Assembly (NCBI RefSeq): GCF_965118895.1
Contig: NZ_CBCPJJ010000005.1
Location: 1 to 64,000, forward strand
Length of the DNA: 64,000 nt
DNA from: Rahnella inusitata_A
GTDB taxonomy: Bacteria; Pseudomonadota; Gammaproteobacteria; Enterobacterales; Enterobacteriaceae
Direction of reading: 5' to 3'
In this document: one piece after another, positions 28,167-36,739 of the stretch
Layout of the letters: each line of letters starts with the position of its first letter
How positions within the stretch are numbered: the stretch's first letter is position 1
Translations under genes and position numbers: made by a program
Notes under the pieces: model-generated
What the model saw: only the letters and a program-made list of their open reading frames with translations
Database searches by the model: none
What the model was told of the DNA's origin: nothing

Positions 28167-30230
28167 ATGACGAAATTCCCTCTTCTGAGCAGTAAGATTT
28201 CCGGTCTGTTACACGGCGCGGATTACAACCCTGAGCAATGGCTGGATCACCCCGATGTGCTGGTGCGCGATGTCGAAATGATGAAAGAAGCACGCTGCAA
28301 CGTGATGTCAGTGGGGATTTTCAGCTGGTCAGCGCTGGAGCCTGAAGAAGGCCGCTACACCTTTGACTGGATGGATCAGGTGCTAAACCGCCTGCATGAA
28401 AACGGTATTTCGGTGTTTCTCGCCACACCAAGCGGCGCGCGTCCGGCGTGGATGTCGCAGAAATACCCGCAGGTTCTGCGCGTCGGGCGCGACCGCGTTC
28501 CGGCGCTGCACGGCGGGCGTCATAATCATTGCATGAGCTCACCGGTTTACCGCGAGAAAGTGCAGCTGATGAACGGCCAGCTGGCGAAACGTTATGCGCA
28601 CCATCCGGCAGTGATTGGCTGGCACATCTCCAATGAATATGGCGGTGAATGCCACTGCGACACCTGTCAGGGGCAATTCCGCGACTGGCTGAAAGCACGC
28701 TACGTTACGCTCGATGCGCTGAACAAAGCCTGGTGGAGTACCTTCTGGAGCCACACATACACCGACTGGTCGCAGCTCGAATCACCGTCGCCACAGGGCG
28801 AGAGCGGCGTTCACGGTCTGAATCTCGACTGGCGACGCTTTAACACCGATCAGGTCACGCGTTTTTGCAGCGATGAAATCCGTCCGCTGAAAGCCGAAAA
28901 CCCGGCGTTACCGGCGACCACTAATTTCATGGAATATTTCTACGATTACGATTACTGGAAACTTGCCGGGGTGCTGGATTTCATCTCCTGGGACAGCTAC
29001 CCGATGTGGCATACCCGTCAGGATGACATCGGTCTCGCGGCGTATACCGCGATGTATCATGATCTGATGCGCACCCTCAAACAGGGCAAGCCTTTTGTAC
29101 TGATGGAATCGACGCCGAGTTTCACCAACTGGCAGCCGACCAGCAAACTGAAAAAGCCGGGAATGCATATTCTGTCTTCCCTGCAGGCGGTTGCGCACGG
29201 TGCGGATTCCGTCCAGTATTTCCAGTGGCGTAAAAGCCGTGGTTCTTCCGAGAAATTTCACGGTGCGGTGGTCGATCACGTCGGGCACATAGATACCCGC
29301 GTCGGGCGCGAAGTCGCAGAACTCGGCTCGATTTTAACGGCATTAGCGCCGGTGGCGGGCAGTCGTGTGGAAGCCAGAGTCGCCATTATCTTCGACTGGG
29401 AAAGTCGCTGGGCAATGGACGATGCCATGGGGCCGCGTAACGCCGGATTGCATTACGAAAATACCGTCGCCGACCATTATCGCGCACTGTGGGCGCAGGG
29501 CATTGCGGTAGACGTGATCAACGCTGACGGCGATTTACAGGGCTACGATCTGGTGATCGCCCCGATGCTTTACATGGTGCGCGAAGGCGTCGGTGAGCGC
29601 ATCAGCGCCTTTGTTCAGGCGGGCGGTCGCTTTGTCGCGACCTATTGGAGCGGCATCGTCAACGAAACGGATTTGTGCTTCCTTAACGGATTCCCCGGAC
29701 CGCTGCGTCCAGTGCTGGGTATCTGGGCGGAAGAGATCGACAGCCTGACCGATGACCAGCACAACAGCGTCGCCGGTGTCGAAGGTAACGTGCTGGGGCT
29801 CAGCGGTCCCTATCGCGCCTCGCAGCTGTGTGAAGTGATCCATCTGGAAGGGGCGGCGGCGCTGGCCACGTATGGCGACGATTTCTATGCCGGTAATCCG
29901 GCGGTGACGGTGAATCTGTACGGCCAGGGGCAGGCGTACTACGTGGCGTCGCGCAACGATCAGCAGTTCCACGCGGACTTCTTCACCGCGCTTGCCAAAG
30001 AGATGAACCTGCCGCGCGCCATCAATACGCCGCTGCCGGAAGGGGTTAGCGCCGCACGCCGTACCGATGGCGAAAGTGAATTTATCTTCCTGCAAAACTA
30101 CAATGCTGATAGTCAGACCGTTGTGTTGCCGCAGGATTATCAGGATATCGTTCACGGTGGAAATCTGCCGCGCAAACTGACGTTACCGGCATTTGGATGC
30201 CAGATCCTGACGCGTAAAATTACACAATAA
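28167..30230 (+). CDS. ganB: Beta-galactosidase (GH42)
   Basis: Cytoplasmic beta-galactosidase of 687 residues that splits imported galacto-oligosaccharides to galactose. The N-terminus HGADYNPEQW is diagnostic of GH42. The acid/base glutamate is in HISNEYGG and the nucleophile in VLMESTPS. The zinc-type cysteine cluster CHCDTC follows the acid/base site. The ATG at 28167 has AAAGGA upstream; the frame is open further 5' but that part overlaps ganA. Confidence 0.93.
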   Translation: MTKFPLLSSKISGLLHGADYNPEQWLDHPDVLVRDVEMMKEARCNVMSVGIFSWSALEPEEGRYTFDWMDQVLNRLHENGISVFLATPSGARPAWMSQKYPQVLRVGRDRVPALHGGRHNHCMSSPVYREKVQLMNGQLAKRYAHHPAVIGWHISNEYGGECHCDTCQGQFRDWLKARYVTLDALNKAWWSTFWSHTYTDWSQLESPSPQGESGVHGLNLDWRRFNTDQVTRFCSDEIRPLKAENPALPATTNFMEYFYDYDYWKLAGVLDFISWDSYPMWHTRQDDIGLAAYTAMYHDLMRTLKQGKPFVLMESTPSFTNWQPTSKLKKPGMHILSSLQAVAHGADSVQYFQWRKSRGSSEKFHGAVVDHVGHIDTRVGREVAELGSILTALAPVAGSRVEARVAIIFDWESRWAMDDAMGPRNAGLHYENTVADHYRALWAQGIAVDVINADGDLQGYDLVIAPMLYMVREGVGERISAFVQAGGRFVATYWSGIVNETDLCFLNGFPGPLRPVLGIWAEEIDSLTDDQHNSVAGVEGNVLGLSGPYRASQLCEVIHLEGAAALATYGDDFYAGNPAVTVNLYGQGQAYYVASRNDQQFHADFFTALAKEMNLPRAINTPLPEGVSAARRTDGESEFIFLQNYNADSQTVVLPQDYQDIVHGGNLPRKLTLPAFGCQILTRKITQ

Positions 30231-30303
30231 TTTTTACTCCTGACGTGCCGTGGGGAATATTCCCTGCCGCACGTTTTTTCATTTCTGCAAGAGAGGATTA
30301 ATC

Positions 30304-30621
30304 ATGGTCAATATTAAAGACTTTATGCATGTGTTCTCGGCGAAGAATAAAAACCTGAAAGATGAAGTGCCGCCGTCCACCGACGTAGCGTTATTAATAG
30401 AGGCGCTCGGCGGGCGCGATAACATTATAAATGTCGATGCCTGTATTACCCGTCTGCGTGTGAAAGTCAGAGAGTTAAAGCGCGTTAACTCCGGCGCTAT
30501 CCAGCAGACCGGTGCAATTGGCGTGGTGATTATCGGCCAGGAAGTACATGCGATATTCGGCAAGCAGTCCGACAGCCTGAAGAAACTGATGACTGAGAAG
30601 TTTGGTTTGCAGAGTAATTAA
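30304..30621 (+). CDS. ganC: Orphan PTS EIIB domain protein (glucose family)
   Basis: A 105-residue stand-alone EIIB domain. The phosphorylation-site cysteine is in NVDACITRLRV, and GAIGVVIIGQEVHAIFG matches the GlcB-type EIIB core. There is no EIIC or EIIA gene nearby, so it cannot form a complete PTS; it may be a phosphorylation sensor or regulator for galactan use. It is the last gene of the rightward gan operon. I recall a comparable ganC in Dickeya gan clusters. Confidence 0.75.
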   Translation: MVNIKDFMHVFSAKNKNLKDEVPPSTDVALLIEALGGRDNIINVDACITRLRVKVRELKRVNSGAIQQTGAIGVVIIGQEVHAIFGKQSDSLKKLMTEKFGLQSN

Positions 30622-30653
30622 GGTTATTTAAATTTAAAATACACTGAAATAAT

Positions 30654-30687
30654 AAAAAGGCAGCCAGATAATTTGGCTGCCTTTTTT
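30654..30687 (+). terminator. Intrinsic terminator of the gan operon
   Basis: Perfect 13-base stem AAAAAGGCAGCCA/TGGCTGCCTTTTT with a seven-base loop and trailing T, 32 bases after ganC. Confidence 0.9.
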
Positions 30688-30878
30688 ATTTACTTTGACA
30701 CTTTAGTAATAATAACGATGCTGCTGTGCGGGCACAAAAAACGTCACGATCCCCTACAAGAGAAAATGCGTTAAACCCTGAGCATTTATAACAATGAGGT
30801 TATTTCTTAATATCATCAGACACAGATTTATTTTAATACGGTATTTCAGGCATAACGTTTACTTCATGAACAAACAAC

Positions 30879-32135
30879 TTACCACCAGGCTTCAACCTGA
30901 ACCCCAAAGTTCCAGGTGTCGGATTTGGTGTGATCTTCAAACGTATCGCCATGCTCTGAGTCATTCAGATAAGACGCAAACACGCGCAGTTCAGGACGGG
31001 ACATAAACTCAGGACCTGCCGCCAGGCCCATCGCCAGGGTGTATTTCTGGCCGCCCTGTTTGTAGTTAGAGCCGTTCTTGTAATCGTCTTTCTGGTAGAA
31101 AGTACCGACTTCACCGATGGTACGCACGTAATCCGTCCACTGATACTGCGCGCGGCCAACCAGCGAGACCAGTTCGGTGGTGTCAGTGTATGCCGTGATG
31201 TTATCCGCATGACCGTAGGTCAGCACGTGGTTAAGGCTGAATTTACTGGTGATCGGAATCAGACCGGTTATGATGCCGCGATAACCGGTGGCGTCATTGG
31301 TGTAGTTCCACATGTCATACCAGCCGCCGCCCTGAGAGATCATGTTCTGCGCCAGACCTTTGTCCGCGTACTGTAAAACCAGTTTGTTGTAGCCGCCCCA
31401 CATGTCCTGACTGATTTCGCCGGTCAGCATCACGCCGTTATCCGCGTCGTACAGACCGCCGTACTCTTTTTGATCGTGCGTCAGGTTCGGCATGGCGTAG
31501 TCAGCACCGATTTCCATCCACGCGCCGTTCCACGGTTTGATCCCGGCATAACGCACGTCGATGTAGTTGATGTTGACGTCGTTATCGCCGTCGACGCGGT
31601 AATCCACGTCATTGGCATCGCCACGGATCCACGCCACAGACAGCGCGCCTTCGCCCAGCTTCAGGTTTTCCACCCCGGCTCCGGCCCCGGAAATGTTCCA
31701 GTATTTGGTGTCGATGATGTGTAAATCATGGCGCTGGTAATAGCGTTTCCCGCCCCAGATCACCGCATCTTTATCCCACGGCACCAGCCCTTTGATTTGC
31801 AGGTTCAACTGACGCAGGCCGAACTGCGCGTCATCGTTGACGGTGCTTTCATCATCATTTGAGCCGTCGGAGACCATGCTGACCATGGAATCAACATAAA
31901 AACTCACATCATCTTTTTTATAAACTTCACTGCCCAGTTCGACTTCGCCGTAGGTATCGTTTTCGTTGCCAAGACGACCGACTTTATTTTTCTGGAACTG
32001 TTCTAAGCTGCCGCTGCCGGAAACACCCAGCCCTGAGCGCAGATAGCCATGAAAATCAATATCGTTTGCCACTGCCGGGCTTGCCGTGATGGCGAGGGAA
32101 ACCGCCACAGCCAGAGTGCGTAAGTTGTGTTTCAT
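30879..32135 (-). CDS. ganL: Maltoporin-like outer-membrane galactan-oligosaccharide porin
   Basis: LamB-family porin of 418 residues. It has a signal peptide (LAVAVSLAITASPAVA) and a mature start NDIDFHGYLRSGLGVSG typical of LamB. The C-terminal residue is an aromatic tryptophan (QVEAWW), as needed for BAM insertion. It lies opposite ganR, and its leader region carries the shared operator and a CRP site, so it belongs to the galactan regulon. Confidence 0.9.
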   Translation of the reverse strand: MKHNLRTLAVAVSLAITASPAVANDIDFHGYLRSGLGVSGSGSLEQFQKNKVGRLGNENDTYGEVELGSEVYKKDDVSFYVDSMVSMVSDGSNDDESTVNDDAQFGLRQLNLQIKGLVPWDKDAVIWGGKRYYQRHDLHIIDTKYWNISGAGAGVENLKLGEGALSVAWIRGDANDVDYRVDGDNDVNINYIDVRYAGIKPWNGAWMEIGADYAMPNLTHDQKEYGGLYDADNGVMLTGEISQDMWGGYNKLVLQYADKGLAQNMISQGGGWYDMWNYTNDATGYRGIITGLIPITSKFSLNHVLTYGHADNITAYTDTTELVSLVGRAQYQWTDYVRTIGEVGTFYQKDDYKNGSNYKQGGQKYTLAMGLAAGPEFMSRPELRVFASYLNDSEHGDTFEDHTKSDTWNFGVQVEAWW

Positions 32136-32266
32136 TCTTTTTCCTTATGATTGTATGACGTTCACATTTACGGAATCTATAAGATACCCAGAAACAATAA
32201 TGATCAATTTTACACATCCTGAATTGTGATTTAGATCCAGAACTTGTGGTGTATAAATAAACGGGT

Positions 32267-32282
32267 AGTGATTTAAATCACA
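32267..32282. promoter_or_regulatory. CRP binding site
   Basis: AGTGATTTAAATCACA fits the CRP consensus TGTGA-N6-TCACA with a single mismatch and is fully symmetric in GTGA/TCAC. It lies about 130 bases before the ganL start and 14 bases from the candidate GanR operator. Confidence 0.7.
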
Positions 32283-32295
32283 AGATTATGCAATG

Positions 32296-32307
32296 TTAAC
32301 GTATAAC
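32296..32307. promoter_or_regulatory. Candidate GanR operator, copy 2
   Basis: Exact second copy of TTAACGTATAAC, here in the ganL/ganR intergenic region. It could mediate repression of ganL and autoregulation of ganR. Confidence 0.5.
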
Positions 32308-32414
32308 TTATGCAGTGTTTGGTACGCCAGATTGAACTTTTAGATGAGATCCCGTAGTTTGAGTCGATTGATGTGGGGGTAAGCTACGTTCACGGGTTCC
32401 AGCAGGGAAAGAGA

Positions 32415-33485
32415 ATGAAATCGAAAAGTTCGACGTTAGAAGATGTTGCCCGCTATGCCGGTGTGTCTTATCAGACCGTTTCGCGGGTTTTAAACAAGTC
32501 AGCCAACGTTTCTGACGCCACCCGTCTTAAAGTCGAGCAGGCAATTGAAGTCCTGCGTTATGTACCGAACCGTCTGGCACAGCAGCTGGTCGGTAAACAA
32601 AGTTTCACGCTGGGGCTGGTCACCACCTCGCTGGCGCTCCACGCACCTTCGCAGATAGCCGCCTCCGTCAAAAAATATGCGTATCAGGCCGGTTATCAGG
32701 TGCTGATTTCGATGATTGATGAGGACGTGAATCAGAGCATTCAGGACTCCATTAACGAGCTGAAATCCCAGCGGGTCGATCGTGTGATCATCAACATCCC
32801 GCTGGAGAGCGATGAAGCGGAGCAAATTTATGAGAATAACCGCGATATTCTCTGCCTGTTTGTGGACGTCGATCCGACCAGTCCGGTATTTAACGTTTGC
32901 TTCAACCCCGCCGACGGTTCACGCGCCAGCGTTGAATATCTGCTGGAGCTAGGCCACCGGGAGTTCGCGCTGCTGGCGGGGCCGGAGGATTCGGTGTCAT
33001 CGCGTCTGCGCCTGAAAAGCTGGCAGGAGACGCTGACGGAAAAAGGGTTACAGCCGGTGACCGTTATCCACGGTGACTGGAGCGCGAAAAGCGGTTACTA
33101 CAATGCATTGCAGATGCTGCGTGAGACGCCGCAGTTTACTGCGGTGCTGGTGGGAAATGACCAGATGGCGCTCGGCGTGATAAGCGCCTTGCATCAGCAC
33201 AATGTCGCTATCCCGCAGCAGGTATCGATCGTCGGCTACGATGACACCTACGACAGCGCGTTCTTTCATCCGGCGCTGACCACAGTGTCGCTGGACCTGG
33301 ATTTGCAGAGCAAAGAGGCGGTAGAACGGCTGCTGGCGACAAATAATGACGTTACGGTCTCCAAAGTGTTACCGGCAAAGCTGGTTGTGCGTAATTCCAC
33401 CCGTGCGCCGGGTGAACAGGACAAAGACCTGAACCAGATCGCCGATCAGCTTGATAAACTCGCTTCGCAGTTGCGCGGCCAGTAA
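32415..33485 (+). CDS. ganR: LacI-family repressor of galactan utilisation
   Basis: A 356-residue regulator with an N-terminal helix-turn-helix (TLEDVARYAGVSYQTVSRVL), a hinge helix and a periplasmic-binding-protein-like sensor domain. Local context points to control of the gan operon, with a galactan-derived sugar as likely inducer. The ATG at 32415 is chosen because LacI proteins start a few residues before the TLEDVA segment and GGGAAAGAG precedes it. Confidence 0.9.
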   Translation: MKSKSSTLEDVARYAGVSYQTVSRVLNKSANVSDATRLKVEQAIEVLRYVPNRLAQQLVGKQSFTLGLVTTSLALHAPSQIAASVKKYAYQAGYQVLISMIDEDVNQSIQDSINELKSQRVDRVIINIPLESDEAEQIYENNRDILCLFVDVDPTSPVFNVCFNPADGSRASVEYLLELGHREFALLAGPEDSVSSRLRLKSWQETLTEKGLQPVTVIHGDWSAKSGYYNALQMLRETPQFTAVLVGNDQMALGVISALHQHNVAIPQQVSIVGYDDTYDSAFFHPALTTVSLDLDLQSKEAVERLLATNNDVTVSKVLPAKLVVRNSTRAPGEQDKDLNQIADQLDKLASQLRGQ

Positions 33486-33536
33486 GAAACGGTTTAAATC
33501 CCTCAGACTTTTAAAAAGACAAAAGGAAATGAAGGA

Positions 33537-34019
33537 ATGACCTTATGGCAGTGTTATTTACAAGGCTGGAAAGGCTATGTGAAATTTGCGGGCAGGGCGC
33601 CCAGAAAGGAATTTTGGGTCTTCACGCTGGGTAATATCTTGTTAATGATTTTGCTGGTGATGGGCACCATTTCGTTCTTCTCCATGGCGGGGGATCCTTA
33701 CATCGGCGTGCTCTATGCCGGCATGGCGTACAGTCTTTTCGCCCTGGTACTGGCGCTGCCTCTTCTCGCCGTCGGTATCCGCCGTATGCACGATATTGGC
33801 CGCTCCGGTTGGTGGTTTGGCGGCGTCTATCTGGCGGGTGTTATATCGCGGTTACTTAATATCATCCTGCTACAATATGCTGCGCAGGAAACTTACGCCG
33901 TGATGAACGTAGTGCTTGGCATTCTGCTTGGCTGGATCCCGCTGCTGGGGATTATTTACCTTTGCTGCCAGAAATCTAAAACGTCGGTGGATTTGCAAAA
34001 GCAGGTTATTGCTGACTAA
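33537..34019 (+). CDS. DUF805 membrane protein
   Basis: A 160-residue inner-membrane protein of the DUF805 (YhaH/YhaI-like) family: an amphipathic start (WKGYVKFAGRAPRKEFWVF), four hydrophobic segments and the conserved GIRRMHDIGRSGWW loop. Function unknown. It follows ganR by 51 bases on the same strand but has no evident role in galactan use. Confidence 0.85.
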   Translation: MTLWQCYLQGWKGYVKFAGRAPRKEFWVFTLGNILLMILLVMGTISFFSMAGDPYIGVLYAGMAYSLFALVLALPLLAVGIRRMHDIGRSGWWFGGVYLAGVISRLLNIILLQYAAQETYAVMNVVLGILLGWIPLLGIIYLCCQKSKTSVDLQKQVIAD

Positions 34020-34029
34020 AAAGTTAACA

Positions 34030-34084
34030 GGCGTTTGTGGTCAGGTATGGGGCTAGCCCTTATGACGCGGACATCGCAAACGCC
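34030..34084. repeat. Inverted repeat after the DUF805 gene
   Basis: GGCGTTTG/CAAACGCC arms flank a smaller palindrome (GGGCTAGCCC). No T-run follows, so it may be a weak terminator. Confidence 0.4.
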
Positions 34085-34170
34085 GTTAGCTGAATTATTT
34101 TCCCTGATATTTCAATGATAATCGACGTGGGAATATCGTCCCTTATTATAATTGCAATAAATTACATTAA

Positions 34171-34869
34171 TTAACGAACATTAAAGCAATGGACATAAAG
34201 TTCATTGTATGATGGATATTCATTACGAATAAATGATTCGATAAATCGGGCCATAGCAGCGCCATTGGCTTTGCGATAGGGTAATATAAATTCACCCAGA
34301 TTTGGATCGAAAAAGTGAATGGTACCCTGACCAACTCTCAACCCTAAAACATGCCCTCCCGTAGGGGAATTAATGATGAATAAATATCCAATCTTGGTAT
34401 TTAGATTGGACACTACATCCCTACGTAAAGAGTTATAGCAATTATTTAAAGGAACCTTCCCGCTTTTAATATGAGTAACGTCGTTATTTTTAAGTATTAT
34501 TTTATGAATATCCAGTATTATTATGCCCCCGTGATACCATCCATTTTTACAGTTAGATATTAGTTGTTCTTGAAAATTATGATTTCCACGAATCACACTT
34601 TTACCGGCTTCACTTGCGATATAGTGAGTAAATGAAGTCCATTGGCTTCCGGCGATAAGGTAACAAGATGCTAATCCCGCGCAAACGCCACCTTCCAGGC
34701 CATAAGACGTTACTTCTCCTTTTTCATCATAATTATTATACGTCCAGGCTCCTTTTCTTGTTAGCGGATTAATACTATCCCACTGATTTTTAGTTATAAA
34801 CTGACCCTGCTGGAAATCGTTATGTCTTCCTCCGAGCAGGATAAGAAGATTTCTGGTTTCATTTCTCAT
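34171..34869 (-). CDS. YopT-type cysteine protease (peptidase C58), putative effector
   Basis: A 232-residue protein with the C58 catalytic layout: cysteine 63 in LEGGVCAGLASCYL, histidine 173 in PTGGHVLGLRVG and aspartate 188 in IHFFDPNLGEF. The 15-residue His-Asp spacing fits the family (YopT, AvrPphB). Those are effectors that cleave Rho GTPases or other host proteins after injection. No secretion system gene or chaperone is next to it and no signal peptide is visible. The gene and its flanks are clearly more AT-rich than the neighbours, which suggests transfer. The ATG at 34869 follows AAGG; a GTG two codons upstream is the alternative. Confidence 0.75.
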   Translation of the reverse strand: MRNETRNLLILLGGRHNDFQQGQFITKNQWDSINPLTRKGAWTYNNYDEKGEVTSYGLEGGVCAGLASCYLIAGSQWTSFTHYIASEAGKSVIRGNHNFQEQLISNCKNGWYHGGIIILDIHKIILKNNDVTHIKSGKVPLNNCYNSLRRDVVSNLNTKIGYLFIINSPTGGHVLGLRVGQGTIHFFDPNLGEFILPYRKANGAAMARFIESFIRNEYPSYNELYVHCFNVR

Positions 34870-35195
34870 GTGCACCTTAATTAATTATTAAATTAGATTG
34901 AGTTAACTATGGGTAATTAACATTCATGATATGGCGAAAACTATAATGATGAGTATATGTAAAGCAAACCCCTATTAACTTAATTAATAATTAAGTAATT
35001 TAAAAGTATTTGATTTCAATGGTTTGTGTTTTTTTTGATATTTTATTGATCTAGGATCTTTATTATTTGTGGATGTAGGGTGGCTGAAGTGGGGAGGGGA
35101 AATATTTTTTTATTATCAGGTGATTGCTGATTTAGCCACTGTGGTTAAACGAAAAAAGTGCCCCCCACCAACGATACCGGCGGGGGGCGCAGAGG
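34870..35195. other. AT-rich gene-free stretch
   Basis: About 320 bases, strongly AT-rich, holding the promoter region of the YopT-like gene and, at the right end, the terminator of the MATE gene. No repeat or insertion-sequence end was seen. Confidence 0.5.
35152..35188 (-). terminator. Intrinsic terminator of the MATE gene
   Basis: GCCCCCC/GGGGGGC arms with a further partial stem inside, followed on the minus strand by six T. Confidence 0.8.
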
Positions 35196-36626
35196 CTATT
35201 GCGTTCTCTTCGATTTAGGATACTTCCACAGCCAGCGGCCGCTGGCCATGCGCCAGTAGAAGAAGACTCCGCGCACGATCCAGTCGAGGAACATGCCCAG
35301 CCAGATGCCCACGACGCCAAAACCGAGCACGATGCCGAGGAAATAGCCGACCACAATGCGACAGCCCCACATGCCCACCATCGATACGTACATGGTGAAG
35401 CGGGCGTCACGCGCGCCTTTCAGACCGGCGGGCAGCACCCAGGAGGCGGCCCAGAACGGCATAAACGCGGCATTCAGCCAGATCAGGATTTTGACTACAT
35501 CAATCACGTCTTCTTCGTTGGTGTAAAAGCGCGCCAGCAGGCCCGCGAAGGGCACAGACAGGAACGCCAGTACGCATAGCCCGAAGGTGGAAAGCCAGAA
35601 GATGTGACGCAGCTGGCGCTCGGACTGGGCGATTTGCCCCTTGCCCAGCCGCGTACCGACGATAATGGTCGACGCCGAGCCCAGCGCGTTCCCCGGCAGG
35701 TTTATCAGCGCGGCAATCGAGAAAGCAATAAAGTTACCGGCAATCACGTTAGTGCCCATCCCGGCGACGAAAACCTGCGTCAGTAATTTCCCGCCGTTAA
35801 ACAATACGGATTCGATACTGGCGGGAATGCCGATCCCCAGCACTTCGCGCAGGATATTGGTATTGAGCCGCTGGAAGTAACTTTTCAGCGAGATTTTCAG
35901 TGCCGGATTAAAACCCACCATCAGCACATAAATCACTGCAATCGCGCCGATATAGCGCGCAATGGTCAGCCCGAGGCCCGCCCCGATAAAGCCCAGTCCG
36001 TTCCAGCCGAAACAGCCGTAAATCAGCACGCTGCTGATCACCAGATTGAGGATGTTCATGCCGCCGTTCAGCAGCATCGGAATTTTGGTATTGCCCGCGC
36101 CGCGCAGTGCACCGGAGCCGATCAGCGCAATCGCCGCTGCCGGATAACTCCAGCTGCTGATTTGCAGGTAGGACAGCGCCATCTCTTTCACTTGCGGTTC
36201 TGCCTGACCGGCGATCATGTCGATGATCACATGGCCAGAAAACTGTAGCGCCACCGCCAGCAGCACTGCAAAGACGGTCATGATCGCCAGCGACTGACGC
36301 GCCGCCGCGCGGGCGCGTTCGTGATCAAGTTTGCCGAGGCTGAAGGCGACCACCACCGTCGTCCCGAGATCGACGGCGGCGAAGAACGAAATGATCACCA
36401 TGTTGAAACTGTCTGCCAGCCCGACGCCCGCCATCGCTTCTTTGCCCAGCCAGCTGACCAGAAACGTACTCAGGACACCCATCAGCAGAACACAGGCATT
36501 TTCGAAGAAAATAGGCACGGCGAGGGGCGTGATTTCACGCCAGAACAGGGTGCGGTAGGAACGCCGTTTCAGATACCAGGGCGTGCGCTCGATGGCTTTG
36601 CGCAAAGAGACGATGACGTTTTGCAA
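35196..36626 (-). CDS. emmdR: MATE family multidrug efflux pump (EmmdR/YeeO-like)
   Basis: Inner-membrane cation-coupled exporter of 476 residues with twelve membrane segments in two MatE domains (first FFENACVLLMGVLSTFLVSW, second GIPASIESVLFNGGKLL). Family members expel fluoroquinolones, dyes and other cations. In E. coli the homologue yeeO lies among the tRNA-Asn genes near amn, and the same association is kept here. Confidence 0.88.
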   Translation of the reverse strand: MQNVIVSLRKAIERTPWYLKRRSYRTLFWREITPLAVPIFFENACVLLMGVLSTFLVSWLGKEAMAGVGLADSFNMVIISFFAAVDLGTTVVVAFSLGKLDHERARAAARQSLAIMTVFAVLLAVALQFSGHVIIDMIAGQAEPQVKEMALSYLQISSWSYPAAAIALIGSGALRGAGNTKIPMLLNGGMNILNLVISSVLIYGCFGWNGLGFIGAGLGLTIARYIGAIAVIYVLMVGFNPALKISLKSYFQRLNTNILREVLGIGIPASIESVLFNGGKLLTQVFVAGMGTNVIAGNFIAFSIAALINLPGNALGSASTIIVGTRLGKGQIAQSERQLRHIFWLSTFGLCVLAFLSVPFAGLLARFYTNEEDVIDVVKILIWLNAAFMPFWAASWVLPAGLKGARDARFTMYVSMVGMWGCRIVVGYFLGIVLGFGVVGIWLGMFLDWIVRGVFFYWRMASGRWLWKYPKSKRTQ

Positions 36627-36675
36627 GAGAATTCCAGATGCCAGAAAGTAGAACAGCGTTTTAATTTATGATGGT

Positions 36676-36704
36676 AAAAGACTCTGCATTATGCAAAGTC
36701 TTTT
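36676..36704. terminator. Terminator downstream of amn
   Basis: AAAAGACT/AGTCTTTT stem around a TGCA/TGCA inner pair, with T-runs on both strands, between amn and the MATE gene start. Confidence 0.7.
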
Positions 36705-36739
36705 TTAAGAAGCGGGGTAATTAAAGTGTTAAAAAACAA

